Source of the DNA: Bdellovibrionia bacterium
GTDB taxonomy: Bacteria > Bdellovibrionota > Bdellovibrionia > Bdellovibrionales > JAGQZY01
Assembly: GCA_030424715.1 (NCBI GenBank)
Contig: JAUHWH010000007.1
Coordinates: 62,001-126,000 of the forward strand
Length of the DNA: 64,000 nt
Reading direction: 5' to 3'
The position numbers and the translations under genes are program-made. A model generated the notes under the pieces. That model searched no databases, was not told the DNA's origin, and saw only the letters and a program-made list of their open reading frames with translations. Below, piece by piece: positions 8,837 through 19,000 of the stretch. How positions within the stretch are numbered: position 1 is the stretch's first letter; every line of letters begins with the position of its first letter.

Positions 8837-10285
8837 ATGGAACAGATACGAAATTTAATTGGTGGCGAGATGCTCGCCTCTTTGAGTGGCGAAACTCTCG
8901 ACAACTTTAACCCGTCGACCGGCGCGGTTTACTCAAAAGTGCCTGATTCTGGTGAGGCAGATATTGATCGAGCGGTGCAAGCGGCGACGTCGGCGTTTCC
9001 GGGTTGGTCGGGGACACCCGTCAACGATCGAGTGGCTTTGATCATGAAGCTCGCTGATCTTATCGACGAGCGCGCCGAAGACCTTGCGGTTGCTGAGAGC
9101 CGCGATCAGGGTAAGCCACTATGGCTCGCCAAAGCCGTGGATATTCCAAGGGCCAGTGCTAATCTACGATTCTTCGCCCACGCCGTGATGAACACCAAGT
9201 CGGTGGCGTTTACTGACGTCAACAATGTGGTCGAGTATATCAACCGCAGCCCGATTGGGCCCTGTGCTTTGATCTCTCCTTGGAACTTACCCCTTTATAT
9301 TCTGACCTGGAAGATTGCCCCTTGTATTGCCACTGGTAACACGGCGATTTGCAAACCTTCTGAAATGACCCCGATGACCGCCGGTCTGTTTAGTGAACTT
9401 GTTATCGAAGCCGGCTTTCCTCCAGGCGTGATTAATATTGTGCATGGATTAGGTAGCAAGGCGGGCCAGGCTCTGGTCACTCATCCCGATGTTCCGGTGA
9501 TCTCTTTCACTGGGGGTACGAAGACCGGGGGCCACATTGCAGAGTCGGTGGCTCATATGTTTAAAAAAACCAGTTTTGAGTTGGGGGGTAAAAACCCCAA
9601 TATCATTTTTGCAGACTGCGATTTTGAGAAAGCCATCAGAACCTCGTTGCGCTCTAGCTTTTTGAATCAGGGGGAGATCTGCCTTTGTGGCTCTCGGATC
9701 TTCGTTGAGCAAAGTATCTACGATAAATTTGTGGAGCGTTTCGTGGCCGAGACCGATCAATTGGTTGTTGGTGACCCCATGAGTAAAAAGAGCTTCGTTG
9801 GAGCCTTGGTCTCTCGAGACCATCTTGACAAAGTTTTGTCTTACGTAGAGCTGGCGAAAAAAGAAGGTGGCACCGTTTTAACAAAAACCGGTGTCGAGGG
9901 GCTTTCCGAAGCCCACAAGCTGGGTTTCTATATGAGACCGACGGTCATTACAGGGTTGTCTCCAGAGTGTCGAGTGCAGCAAGAAGAAATCTTTGGTCCG
10001 GTGGTCACTATCACTCCTTTCACCACCGAAGAAGAGGCCTTAACCATGGCTAACGGTGTTCAGTATGGCTTGTCAGCGTCACTATGGACATCTGACAACA
10101 GTCGGGTGCATCGTTTGTCTAAAAAGATACAGGCTGGCACCGTTTGGGTGAACTCATGGATGTACCGCAACCTGCGAGCGCCGCTGGGTGGAATGAAAAG
10201 CTCCGGCATAGGACGCGAAGGCGGCGACTACTCGCTCAACTTTTTCACCGAAACCCAAAACGTCAGCGTGAGCTATAGTTCGTAA
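8837..10285 (+). CDS. Aldehyde dehydrogenase, 2-aminomuconate-semialdehyde dehydrogenase type
   Basis: 482 aa NAD(P)-dependent ALDH. Catalytic motifs are complete: ISPWNLPLY (oxyanion Asn), FTGGTKTGG, the general base Glu in FELGGKNPN, the nucleophile Cys in NQGEICLCGSR, EIFGPVV, and the C-terminal SGIGREGGDYSL. The NQGEICLCxSRIFV stretch with a double Cys and the LNFFTETQNV ending are typical of the ALDH8 / 2-aminomuconic or 2-hydroxymuconic semialdehyde dehydrogenase group (AmnC, NbaE, human ALDH8A1). It is third in the SDR-LLM-ALDH operon with a 12-base gap. AmnBA-like dioxygenase genes lie about 13.6 kb downstream on the same strand and would produce exactly this aldehyde class. Confidence 0.88.
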   Translation: MEQIRNLIGGEMLASLSGETLDNFNPSTGAVYSKVPDSGEADIDRAVQAATSAFPGWSGTPVNDRVALIMKLADLIDERAEDLAVAESRDQGKPLWLAKAVDIPRASANLRFFAHAVMNTKSVAFTDVNNVVEYINRSPIGPCALISPWNLPLYILTWKIAPCIATGNTAICKPSEMTPMTAGLFSELVIEAGFPPGVINIVHGLGSKAGQALVTHPDVPVISFTGGTKTGGHIAESVAHMFKKTSFELGGKNPNIIFADCDFEKAIRTSLRSSFLNQGEICLCGSRIFVEQSIYDKFVERFVAETDQLVVGDPMSKKSFVGALVSRDHLDKVLSYVELAKKEGGTVLTKTGVEGLSEAHKLGFYMRPTVITGLSPECRVQQEEIFGPVVTITPFTTEEEALTMANGVQYGLSASLWTSDNSRVHRLSKKIQAGTVWVNSWMYRNLRAPLGGMKSSGIGREGGDYSLNFFTETQNVSVSYSS

Positions 10286-10296
10286 ATCTATTAAAG

Positions 10297-12213
10297 CTAT
10301 TTGGTAGGAATGAAGAGATCAGGGGCCAGAGAATCAAGATGTTCAAAGAACCCTTGAGCGCCCTCTTTTTCGAATGAATAGAACTCAACACCGAAACCTC
10401 GGGGGCCGAAGTTTGAGTCGGTTGAACGCACCCATCGCACTATCCCGGTGCCGCTCACGTTCAAAGTTTTGGACTGGTGTTCGAATGAGATCGAGAACTC
10501 TATCATATCATTGACCCGAGGGAGTTCATTTTGGTCGGCGACAAACATTCCGCCTCTCCCGATATTAAAAAGTTGCTGATCACTGTTGCTTGAGTCTGTT
10601 TTTAAATGGAAAGTATTATCAAAAGATAAGCGAGGTTTGATTCGACGCAGATATTTTTCGGGAGGCAATAGGCTATTCTCTAGAGAGCTTAGAATATCAA
10701 AGATGCTCACCGGTTTGTAAAAGAAACCCTCCACTCCAGCGGCAAAATACTTATCAACGGGCACATTGGTAGAGCCCGTCATAAAAAAGATTTTTGGAAA
10801 GTACGTAAGCTCTTTTTTGATCTCCTCGACCATCTGAAAACCTGTGATCACGGGCATTCGAATGTCAGAGACAACGACATCCACCTCGTTGTTGTGCAAG
10901 ACTTGCATGGCCTCTTCCCCATTGTGAGCGGTTAAGACCTGGTAACCTCTGTTTTTCAACGCAAACTCAGTGCCCGCGACAATATCAGGCTCGTCATCCA
11001 CTAGTAAAACGGTGAAGTGAGAGGGCGTGAAACTTGCGATGGTTGAGGAAAGATTGACCGGCGTCTCTGGCTGAACACGAAGCTCCACCACTTTTCGTTT
11101 TTGTGATTTTTCTGATGGTTTATAGAGTGGGATAGAGAAGCTGAAAAGGGCGCCATCCTCAATGTTTTTATATTCTAATTTTCCGTTGTGATTCTGGATA
11201 ATATTTTTTGAGATACTTAAACCTAAGCCCGTCCCTTCACCGGCTTCTTTGGTGGTGAAAAAAGGATGCATGATATCGTTTTGGATCTTGACGGGGACCC
11301 CTGGTCCATTATCCTTAACACTAATCTGAATCATATCACCAACGACTTTAGTGTTGAGTTCAACGGTGGCATCTTCACGATTTTTCACGGCATGCAAGGC
11401 ATTCTCAAAAAGATTTAAGATCACTTGTAGAATTTGTGACTGATTGCAAAGCGCTTCGAGATCATCTGAAATCGGCCCAATCACCAGCTCAACCGAGGCT
11501 CGGCGAAATCGACTGGTCAGTAGCTCGACGGAGTTTTCAACAATTTCTTTGACGGATTGATTTGACATGCTCTGTTCTGGCTCGTTACGAGCTAGAGTTT
11601 TTAGGGAGTCGATAATTTTTGCAGCTCGCATGGCTGAGTTTTTGATTTTCTGGGAGAGTGCCAGGACCTTTTCATCAGAGAGGGTTCCGTTTTTAAGCGA
11701 TATCTGAATCTGCTCTGAGTAAGTGTGAATGATCGCCAATGGATTATTGATCTCATGAGCGATTCCAGCAGCCATTTCGGCCAATGATAAAAATTTACTG
11801 GTGTGGATCATTTGTTGGTAGGCTTTTTCCAATTCATTTTCAAGTTCTCGTCGAGGTTCGTTATTGATTACGGTAATAATCTTGAGAGATGTGTCAGCAA
11901 TGTTTTTCATAAAAAGAGAAACATGAATTGAGCTTCCGCTGCGTCGCTTTAGCAAAGCCTTGCGTTCCGATAGAAGAGTGTCACTTTCAATGGGGGATAG
12001 CTTTAAGAACTCGTTGACGTTGTCTCGGCTGCGGCTGCTGAAGAGGTCTAAAAAAGAGCTGCCCAAAAGATCTCCGGACTTGTGGAGGCTCAGACCTTCC
12101 ATTTCTCGATTGAGGTACTGGATTTGCAAGTTTTTGGCATCAAGAACCATCACTCCAACACCAAGGCTGTCAAATAAGCTATACAATTCGTTTTGTTCTT
12201 TTAAAGCGCCCAC
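10297..12213 (-). CDS. Hybrid sensor histidine kinase: PAS, HisKA, HATPase, receiver and PilZ domains
   Basis: 638 aa, no membrane segments, so cytosolic. Order: PAS (about 5-115), dimerisation/phosphoacceptor helix with H near residue 154 in GIAHEINNPLAII, HATPase_c with N box NLFENALHAV, G1 DNGPGVP and G2 GEGTGLGLSI, receiver domain about 400-515 with acidic start DDEPD, phosphoacceptor Asp in VVSDIRMP and Lys in YKPVS, then a PilZ-like domain about 525-630. The PilZ RxxxR is present (RRIKPRL) but the second motif is NIGRGG rather than D/NxSxxG, so c-di-GMP binding is uncertain. GTG start. It is convergent with the ALDH gene. A receiver followed by PilZ at the C-terminus of a kinase is an uncommon order. 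Confidence 0.88.
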   Translation of the reverse strand: MGALKEQNELYSLFDSLGVGVMVLDAKNLQIQYLNREMEGLSLHKSGDLLGSSFLDLFSSRSRDNVNEFLKLSPIESDTLLSERKALLKRRSGSSIHVSLFMKNIADTSLKIITVINNEPRRELENELEKAYQQMIHTSKFLSLAEMAAGIAHEINNPLAIIHTYSEQIQISLKNGTLSDEKVLALSQKIKNSAMRAAKIIDSLKTLARNEPEQSMSNQSVKEIVENSVELLTSRFRRASVELVIGPISDDLEALCNQSQILQVILNLFENALHAVKNREDATVELNTKVVGDMIQISVKDNGPGVPVKIQNDIMHPFFTTKEAGEGTGLGLSISKNIIQNHNGKLEYKNIEDGALFSFSIPLYKPSEKSQKRKVVELRVQPETPVNLSSTIASFTPSHFTVLLVDDEPDIVAGTEFALKNRGYQVLTAHNGEEAMQVLHNNEVDVVVSDIRMPVITGFQMVEEIKKELTYFPKIFFMTGSTNVPVDKYFAAGVEGFFYKPVSIFDILSSLENSLLPPEKYLRRIKPRLSFDNTFHLKTDSSNSDQQLFNIGRGGMFVADQNELPRVNDMIEFSISFEHQSKTLNVSGTGIVRWVRSTDSNFGPRGFGVEFYSFEKEGAQGFFEHLDSLAPDLFIPTK

Positions 12214-12428
12214 TATTGACGAGTCCTTTTTTTGACTGTTTTACTTTTAGTCCAATCGGCTTAATCTTCATCTGAGTTGAGTTTTTTCTGGGGTATAAAA
12301 CAAAAGGCTCAAGCGGGCCTAACGATGGGGCCTCAGGGCGTTGTTCGAAGCCCCACTTTAAAATAGTACGGTTGTCTTTTGAGTCGATATAGGACGACAA
12401 CTTTCTTTCGTTAGACTACTATAAAAAA

Positions 12429-12983
12429 TTACGGCGTTTCATATTGGGGTGAAATATGGGTTTCAAAGGTGTAGCCGGCTTCTTTTTGTTTAAGAAATTG
12501 ATTGTAATGCAAGCTGGTATCAATTGTGTATCCGGATTCAAAATGTCGCTTCGACTTTGAGAATGTAACTTTCGTTAGTTGGTTGCTCCCCGTGGGGGCG
12601 GTAAAGGTCACATCGACACTCATTGTTTTGTTTCCGTCAGTGAGTTCAAAAGTGCGAGTTCCTGGACTGATTGAGGTGAAATAGCAATCTGTGATGCCGG
12701 CGCCATCAGACGGGGAGCAGCCTAAGAATATGTGGTCCGAGACGTTGGCTTGGGCTCTGAGTTTAAGCCCTCCCATTATGTCGCCCGTCTCCGCGATCAC
12801 CTTTAGCTGGACCTTTGCTCGAGAGGCTCCGTCGGCCACGGCACTTTGATTCAATAGAAGCTGGGTTTGTAGAGGGTCCCAGACTAAAACCTTTGTATCG
12901 ATCTCAACATCAATACCACAGGCAGAAACAAGCAAGCATAAAATGAGGGACCATGCTAGGTGGCCCAAAAACTCGACTCTCAT
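12429..12983 (-). CDS. Lipoprotein with bacterial Ig-like (invasin-type) domain
   Basis: 184 aa with a signal peptide ending in a lipobox (LLVSAC, lipidated Cys about residue 22). Residues about 45-120 read like a bacterial Ig-like/invasin repeat: LNQSAVADGASRAKVQLKV, then GLKLRAQANV and a later TFELTD strand. It is divergently transcribed from the giant fibre gene with only 116 bases between the starts, suggesting shared regulation and perhaps a partnership on the cell surface; that link is inference. Binding target unknown. Confidence 0.7.
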   Translation of the reverse strand: MRVEFLGHLAWSLILCLLVSACGIDVEIDTKVLVWDPLQTQLLLNQSAVADGASRAKVQLKVIAETGDIMGGLKLRAQANVSDHIFLGCSPSDGAGITDCYFTSISPGTRTFELTDGNKTMSVDVTFTAPTGSNQLTKVTFSKSKRHFESGYTIDTSLHYNQFLKQKEAGYTFETHISPQYETP

Positions 12984-13099
12984 GCCCTCTCATCGGTTTA
13001 TTCTCGAGATAGGTAAAGGCTTGTTTCATTACGAGAAACTTCTCTGTTTTTTAGTCAATATCTTATGGTTTTGTTAAATATGCCGATAACTTGTCTGAT

Positions 13100-16000
13100 A
13101 TGCATCAAAAATTAAAAGGATTAAAGACAGAGAATCCCCAAGGACTACTGTTTTTAGGCATTTTAACCCTTATTTTTCCAGCCATGGTTTTGGCGGCACC
13201 CTCGAGCTTTGTCTTTCAAGGTCGAGTTTTGGACTCTGATGATGCTCCTGTTGAGGCGACCAATGTTAACTTTACGATCCAGGTTCTTTCCACTACAGAC
13301 GTTTGTTTACTCCACGAAGAGACTTTTGTGGTCAATATGGCGGGCTCGCAAGGTCAGTTTAATCTCAGTGTCGGGCAGGGGACTAACTCTGGAGCCGGTG
13401 GTCTTGCCAACCTAGAGCAAGCCCTGGACAACTCTTTACCCAATCAAACGGGGTTAACCTGTAGTTCGGGGACGTCCTATGACCCAAGTCCTGGAGACAC
13501 CCGGCGTTTACGTCTAACCTTTAACGATGGTTCTGGAGCTATAACCCTTTCAGATGATCACATTCTTGAGAGTGTGCCATACGCTCAGTATGCCAAAAAA
13601 CTAGAGGGACGAGAAGCCAACGAGTTTATACAAGTCAACGCCACAACTGCGGGTGTCACACAAGCCAACCTCGAAAGCGTATTTGATAATGCTGCCAATC
13701 AAACGGAGCTAATGGCTCTTCTCGGTGGAACTTCGAATCAGTATTCTCCGATTGCCACCAGTGGTGCTGTCGGCCTACCGACTTTCACCAATGCGGCGCC
13801 ACCTGCGGCACCCCAGGCGGGTGATGTTTGGTTTAATTCGGATTCGAATCAGGTTCTTTATTATGATGGATCTTCGACTTTACCCATCGGCGGTGGTTCA
13901 GGAACAGTGACCAGCGTAACCGCGGGTTCCGGCTTAAGTGGTGGCACTATCACAGGGACTGGCACCATTGCCATTGCCGCGGGCGGTGTTGCCGACTCGA
14001 TGTTGGCCACGGGGATCGATGCTAGTAAGATCACCGTGGGGACTCTCCCCGCGGGGGTCGTGCCCTCCGGGACGGATACTAGCAAGCTCCCATTAGCCGG
14101 CGGAACCATGTCTGGTAATATTGATATGAACGCCGCCCAGATATTAAACGCGGGACACATCACACAAACCGCCCAGTCCACATTGACCCTTGGTAACTAC
14201 AATAATGCTCAAGAGGCAACATTGGTTGCCGGTCTTGGTGCTGGTAATGCGGGTGCCACTTGGTACAACAGTGACTCTGAAACCGTAATGTACTGGGATG
14301 GGTCGGCACCGGCGGTCGCACTGACCAACAATGCAGGGACTGTGACTAACGTCACGGCTACGGCACCTCTGGCTTCATCCGGCGGGTTGACTCCCGATAT
14401 TTCGATAAGTCTGGGTAACGGTGTCTATAATAATGGTGGCAATTTGGATATCGAGTTGGATACCAATCCGGGCTTAGAGTTCAACAGTGGACGCTTACGT
14501 GCGGTTGCTGGCACGGGGCTCACACGTACGGCTGCGGGTCTCAACGCCGATATCGGGACCAGTGCCGGGCAACTGATAACAATCGATAGTTTTCCAAGTT
14601 GTGGGGCCAACCAAAAATTACAAATGAGTGCTGGCCCTATCTATAATGTCAGTTGTGTGGCTCTAGGCGAATTAGACCCAACCATGCAAACCTTGACTTC
14701 CGATGAAGTTGATCAACTGGAGACAATCGATTCAGTCACCATCACCAACACCCAGTGGGGCTATTTGGGTGCGATGACTGGAGCACCACTTGAGAGTGTA
14801 ACGGGTACGGCGCTCGATAATGTGTGGTCAACCAACGGTATTTTGGTGCGAACCGGTGGTGGTACTTATTCACAAATCACTGACGGATCAGCCAACTGGA
14901 ACACCGCTTTTGGGTGGGGCGATCATGGTGCTGCAGGCTACGCCTCCGCCACCGATGCGCTTAATCGTGATGGTTCCATCGCCATGACCGGCGACCTAAA
15001 CATGAATGGCAATGATATTATTGGTCTCAACACCGGACTCGTTGGCGCCCCAGGTTTATCGTTCACAGGCGATCCCAACACAGGAATTTGGAGCCCAGGT
15101 GCTGACACCTTCGCCATATCCACCAACGGAAGCCAGGCCATGACCGTTCTTAGCTCTGGGAACGTTGGTATCGGAACCGCAACTCCTGGGCAGACACTGG
15201 ATGTGGAAGGAAATATAGAAGCCGAACGTCTGATATTAAATACCTCGGCAGCATCTGAAATATTTTTTCAGGGTAGTGACGTTGCAAATATATTATCAAA
15301 TTCAAGTAGTGCGATGTTGGTTGGAACTGTTGACACACAGAACCTGTTCTTAAAAACAGATGATAGTAACAGAATGATCATCACTTCGACTGGTAATGTG
15401 GGAGTAGGAACGACGAATCCACTTGGTCTGCTTCATGTCAATGGAGGGGTAGGAACACTGGCGACCGGTATTCAGCTTGGTGACGGAGACAGCGGATTTT
15501 TTGAAAGCATTGACGATGAAATTGCGATTGCAGGTAATGTGGTTCGCGGTAGCGCTGGTAACTCTTCGGCTCTTATTAACTCTACAGCATCATCCACTGT
15601 ACCCACCGTCGTTCCCAATCAAACAGATCGAAACACTGGTTTGGGGCATGCTGGAGCTGACATATTATCATTGATAGCCGGTGGCACTAACGGTTTGAAT
15701 CTATTAAGCTCAGGAAACGTGGGTATTGGCACAGATTCACCAGGACGCCTGTTACAGGTGGAAGGTCCCATGAGAATCACGGCCAGTGCTTTACCTGGCT
15801 CACCTGCCGCGGGTGACATTGCGATCGACTCTGGTGACTCGAATAAATTGAAATTTTATGATGGTTCTTCATGGATCGACACCAGTGCGACCGGTGGTGG
15901 CGGTGGAGATATCACCGATGTGACGACCAACTCAGGAAGTGGTCTGTCGGGTGGTGCAGCCTCAGGGGCTGCTACGTTACAAGTTGTTGTTGACGATAGC

Positions 16001-19000
16001 ACAGTTGAAATTGCCACCAACACCATACAACTGAAAGACGCTGGTGTGACCAACGCCAAGATGGCCGCCAACTCGGTGGACACGACGCAGTTGGTGAACG
16101 ACGCCGTGACCAGTGCCAAGATCGGCGTTGGAGAAGTCGGCACCACGGATATCGCCGACGATGCTGTGACAGCAGCGAAGATTGCCGACACCACTGTTAC
16201 AGCCGGCTCTTATGGCTCCACTACACAGATCCCAACATTTACCGTGGATGCCCAAGGGCGTTTAGTAGCCGCAGGCAACGCGGCCATTACAGAGTCCGAC
16301 CCCGGTCTACAAACTTTAACCACGGCCGAAGTGGATCAACTAGAAGCCATTGATGCTGTAACTATCAATAACACCCAATGGGGTTATCTAGGAGCACTCG
16401 GTTCTACGCCAATGGAAGCCGATGGTTCCGTCGCCATGACGGGTGATTTGAATATGAACGGCAATGATATTCTTGGTTTGAACTCTGGTTTCGAAACCAC
16501 ACCCGCATTATCATTCTTTGGCGACGCCAACACAGGAATCTGGCGGCCTGCCGCCGACACTTTTGCCATTTCCACGGCAGGTAACGAAGCACTTACAGTC
16601 AACGCGACTGGAAATGTCGGTGTCGGTGTAAGTGCTCCTGCTAGAGCCTTGCATGTCACGGGCCCGATGCGTATCAATGCGAGTGCATTGCCAGGGTCTC
16701 CAGCGACAGGGGACTTGGCCATCGATTCTGGTGACTCTAATAAATTAAAATTCTACGATGGTTCTTCGTGGATCGACACGGGCGCTAGTGGCGGCGGCAG
16801 TGGTGACATTACCGACGGTGGTAACGCCCCATCTGGAACGCTGGTTCTCGGAACCAACAATGCCCAAGCCCTGTCCTTCGAAACCAACAACACTGTGGCA
16901 GCCACTTTCGACACCTCTGGAAACTTTGGTATCGGTACGGCGACACCCGGGCGATTACTGCACGTGCAAGGCCCCATGCGAATTGCCGCCAGCGCGCTCC
17001 CGGGCACTCCGGCAACAGGGGACTTGGCGATAGACTCAGGTGACTCGAATAAATTAAAATTTTACGATGGTTCTTCATGGATCGACACGGGCGCTAGTGG
17101 CGGCGGCAGTGGGGACATTACCGACGGTGGTAACGCCCCATCTGGAACACTGGTTCTCGGAACCAACAATGCCCAAGCTCTGTCCTTCGAAACCAACAAC
17201 ACTGTGGCAGCCACGTTCGACACCTCTGGAAACTTTGGTATCGGTACGGCGACACCCGCCAGAACCCTTCATGTTGAAGGGGCCCTGCGCATGGCTCCGG
17301 CTGCCTTGCCAGGCTCACCGGCCGCAGGAGACGTCGCCATTGATTCTGGCGACTCGAACAAATTAAAATTCTACGATGGTTCTTCGTGGATCGACACGGG
17401 TGCTAGTGGTGGCGGCAGTGGTGATATTACCGACGTGACCACCAACTCGGGCAGTGGTCTTTCCGGTGGCGCAGCATCGGGTGCGGCCACGCTACAAGTG
17501 GTGGTGGATGACGCCTCAGTGGAGATAGCGACTAATACCATTCAGCTCAAAGACAGTGGTGTCACCACTGCTAAAATTAATGACGGCGCGGTGACGGCGG
17601 CTAAGTTAGCGGCGACAACAGTCACTGCCGGCTCTTATGGTTCCACCACACAGATCCCAACCTTCACTGTCGATGCCCAAGGGCGCATGGTGGCGGCAGG
17701 CAATGCGGCGATCACCGAGACCGACCCTGAATTGCAAACACTAACAGTGGCTGAAATTGATCAATTAGAAACCATTGATTCAGTAACCATCGACAACACC
17801 CAGTGGGGCTATCTCGGTGGTTTGGACAGTGCCCCTATTGAAGCCGATGGTACTGTTGCCATGACGGGTGATTTCAATTTGGGTGGCAATGATATCCTAG
17901 GTTTGAGTTCCGGCTTTGAAGCCACACCCGCTCTTTCGTTTTTTGGCGATGCCAACACAGGGATCTGGCGACCGGCGGCTGATACCTTTGCAATTTCAAC
18001 AGCGGGTCTTGAAGCGTTCACGATCAACAGTTCAGGAAACATCGGGGTGGGGACCAACAACCCAGCCCGCTTGCTCCACGTCGATGGACCTTTAAGAATC
18101 ACTGCCTCAGCGGCACCAGCATCACCCATTGCTGGTGACATGTATATTGACTCGGGCGATAGCAACACCTTGAAATGGTACGATGGCAGCTCATGGCAAC
18201 CAGCCGGCTCCGTCGCTTCGGGTGATATCACCGACGTTACGACCAGTGGGACCAGTGGACTCAGTGGTGGAGCCAGCACGGGTAATGCCAACTTACAAAT
18301 CAATGTCGACGACTCCACTATAGAAATTGCCAGTAACACCGTTCGAATCAAAGACGGTGGAGCGACCACCAACAAAATTGCTGATGACGCGGTAACAGCT
18401 GCGAAACTGGCTGACACTTCGGTGACAGCTGGCTCCTACGGTTCGGCTTCATCTGTTGCTACGTTCACTGTGGACGCTCAAGGTCGTATCACGTCTGCGG
18501 GTAACTCAACAATTGTTGAGAGCGACCCCAAGGTTCAAACTCTAACCACCGGTGAAGTGGACCAGTTAGAAACCATCAACTCTGTAACGATCAACAACTC
18601 ACAGTGGGGCTTTTTAGGAGACCTCACGGCCGCCATCATGCAAACCGATGGCAGCACCGCAATGACAGGCGACATGGACATGGGCGGGCAAGGGATCATC
18701 AATCTCGAAGCCGGTTCAGCAGTCGCACCCAGTGTGTCTTTTACAGGCGATCCGAACACCGGCATCTTTTCACCTGCCGGCGATAACTTAGCTTTTAGCA
18801 CCGCTGGTGGCGAAGCCATGAACATCGATCCTACGGGAGAGGTGGGTATCGGTATCTCTGCTCCAGAACGCCTGCTACATGTAAACGGTCCCATGCGAAT
18901 CGCTGCTTCAGCTCTTCCAGGAACACCCGGTGCCGGAGACATTGCCATCGACTCAGGAGACGCCAATAAACTGAAGTACCACGATGGAACTGCCTGGCGT

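Noticed and set aside
12179-12400. 73-codon minus-strand frame upstream of the kinase
   Set aside because: It overlaps the kinase start region, has no family match and no ribosome-binding site.
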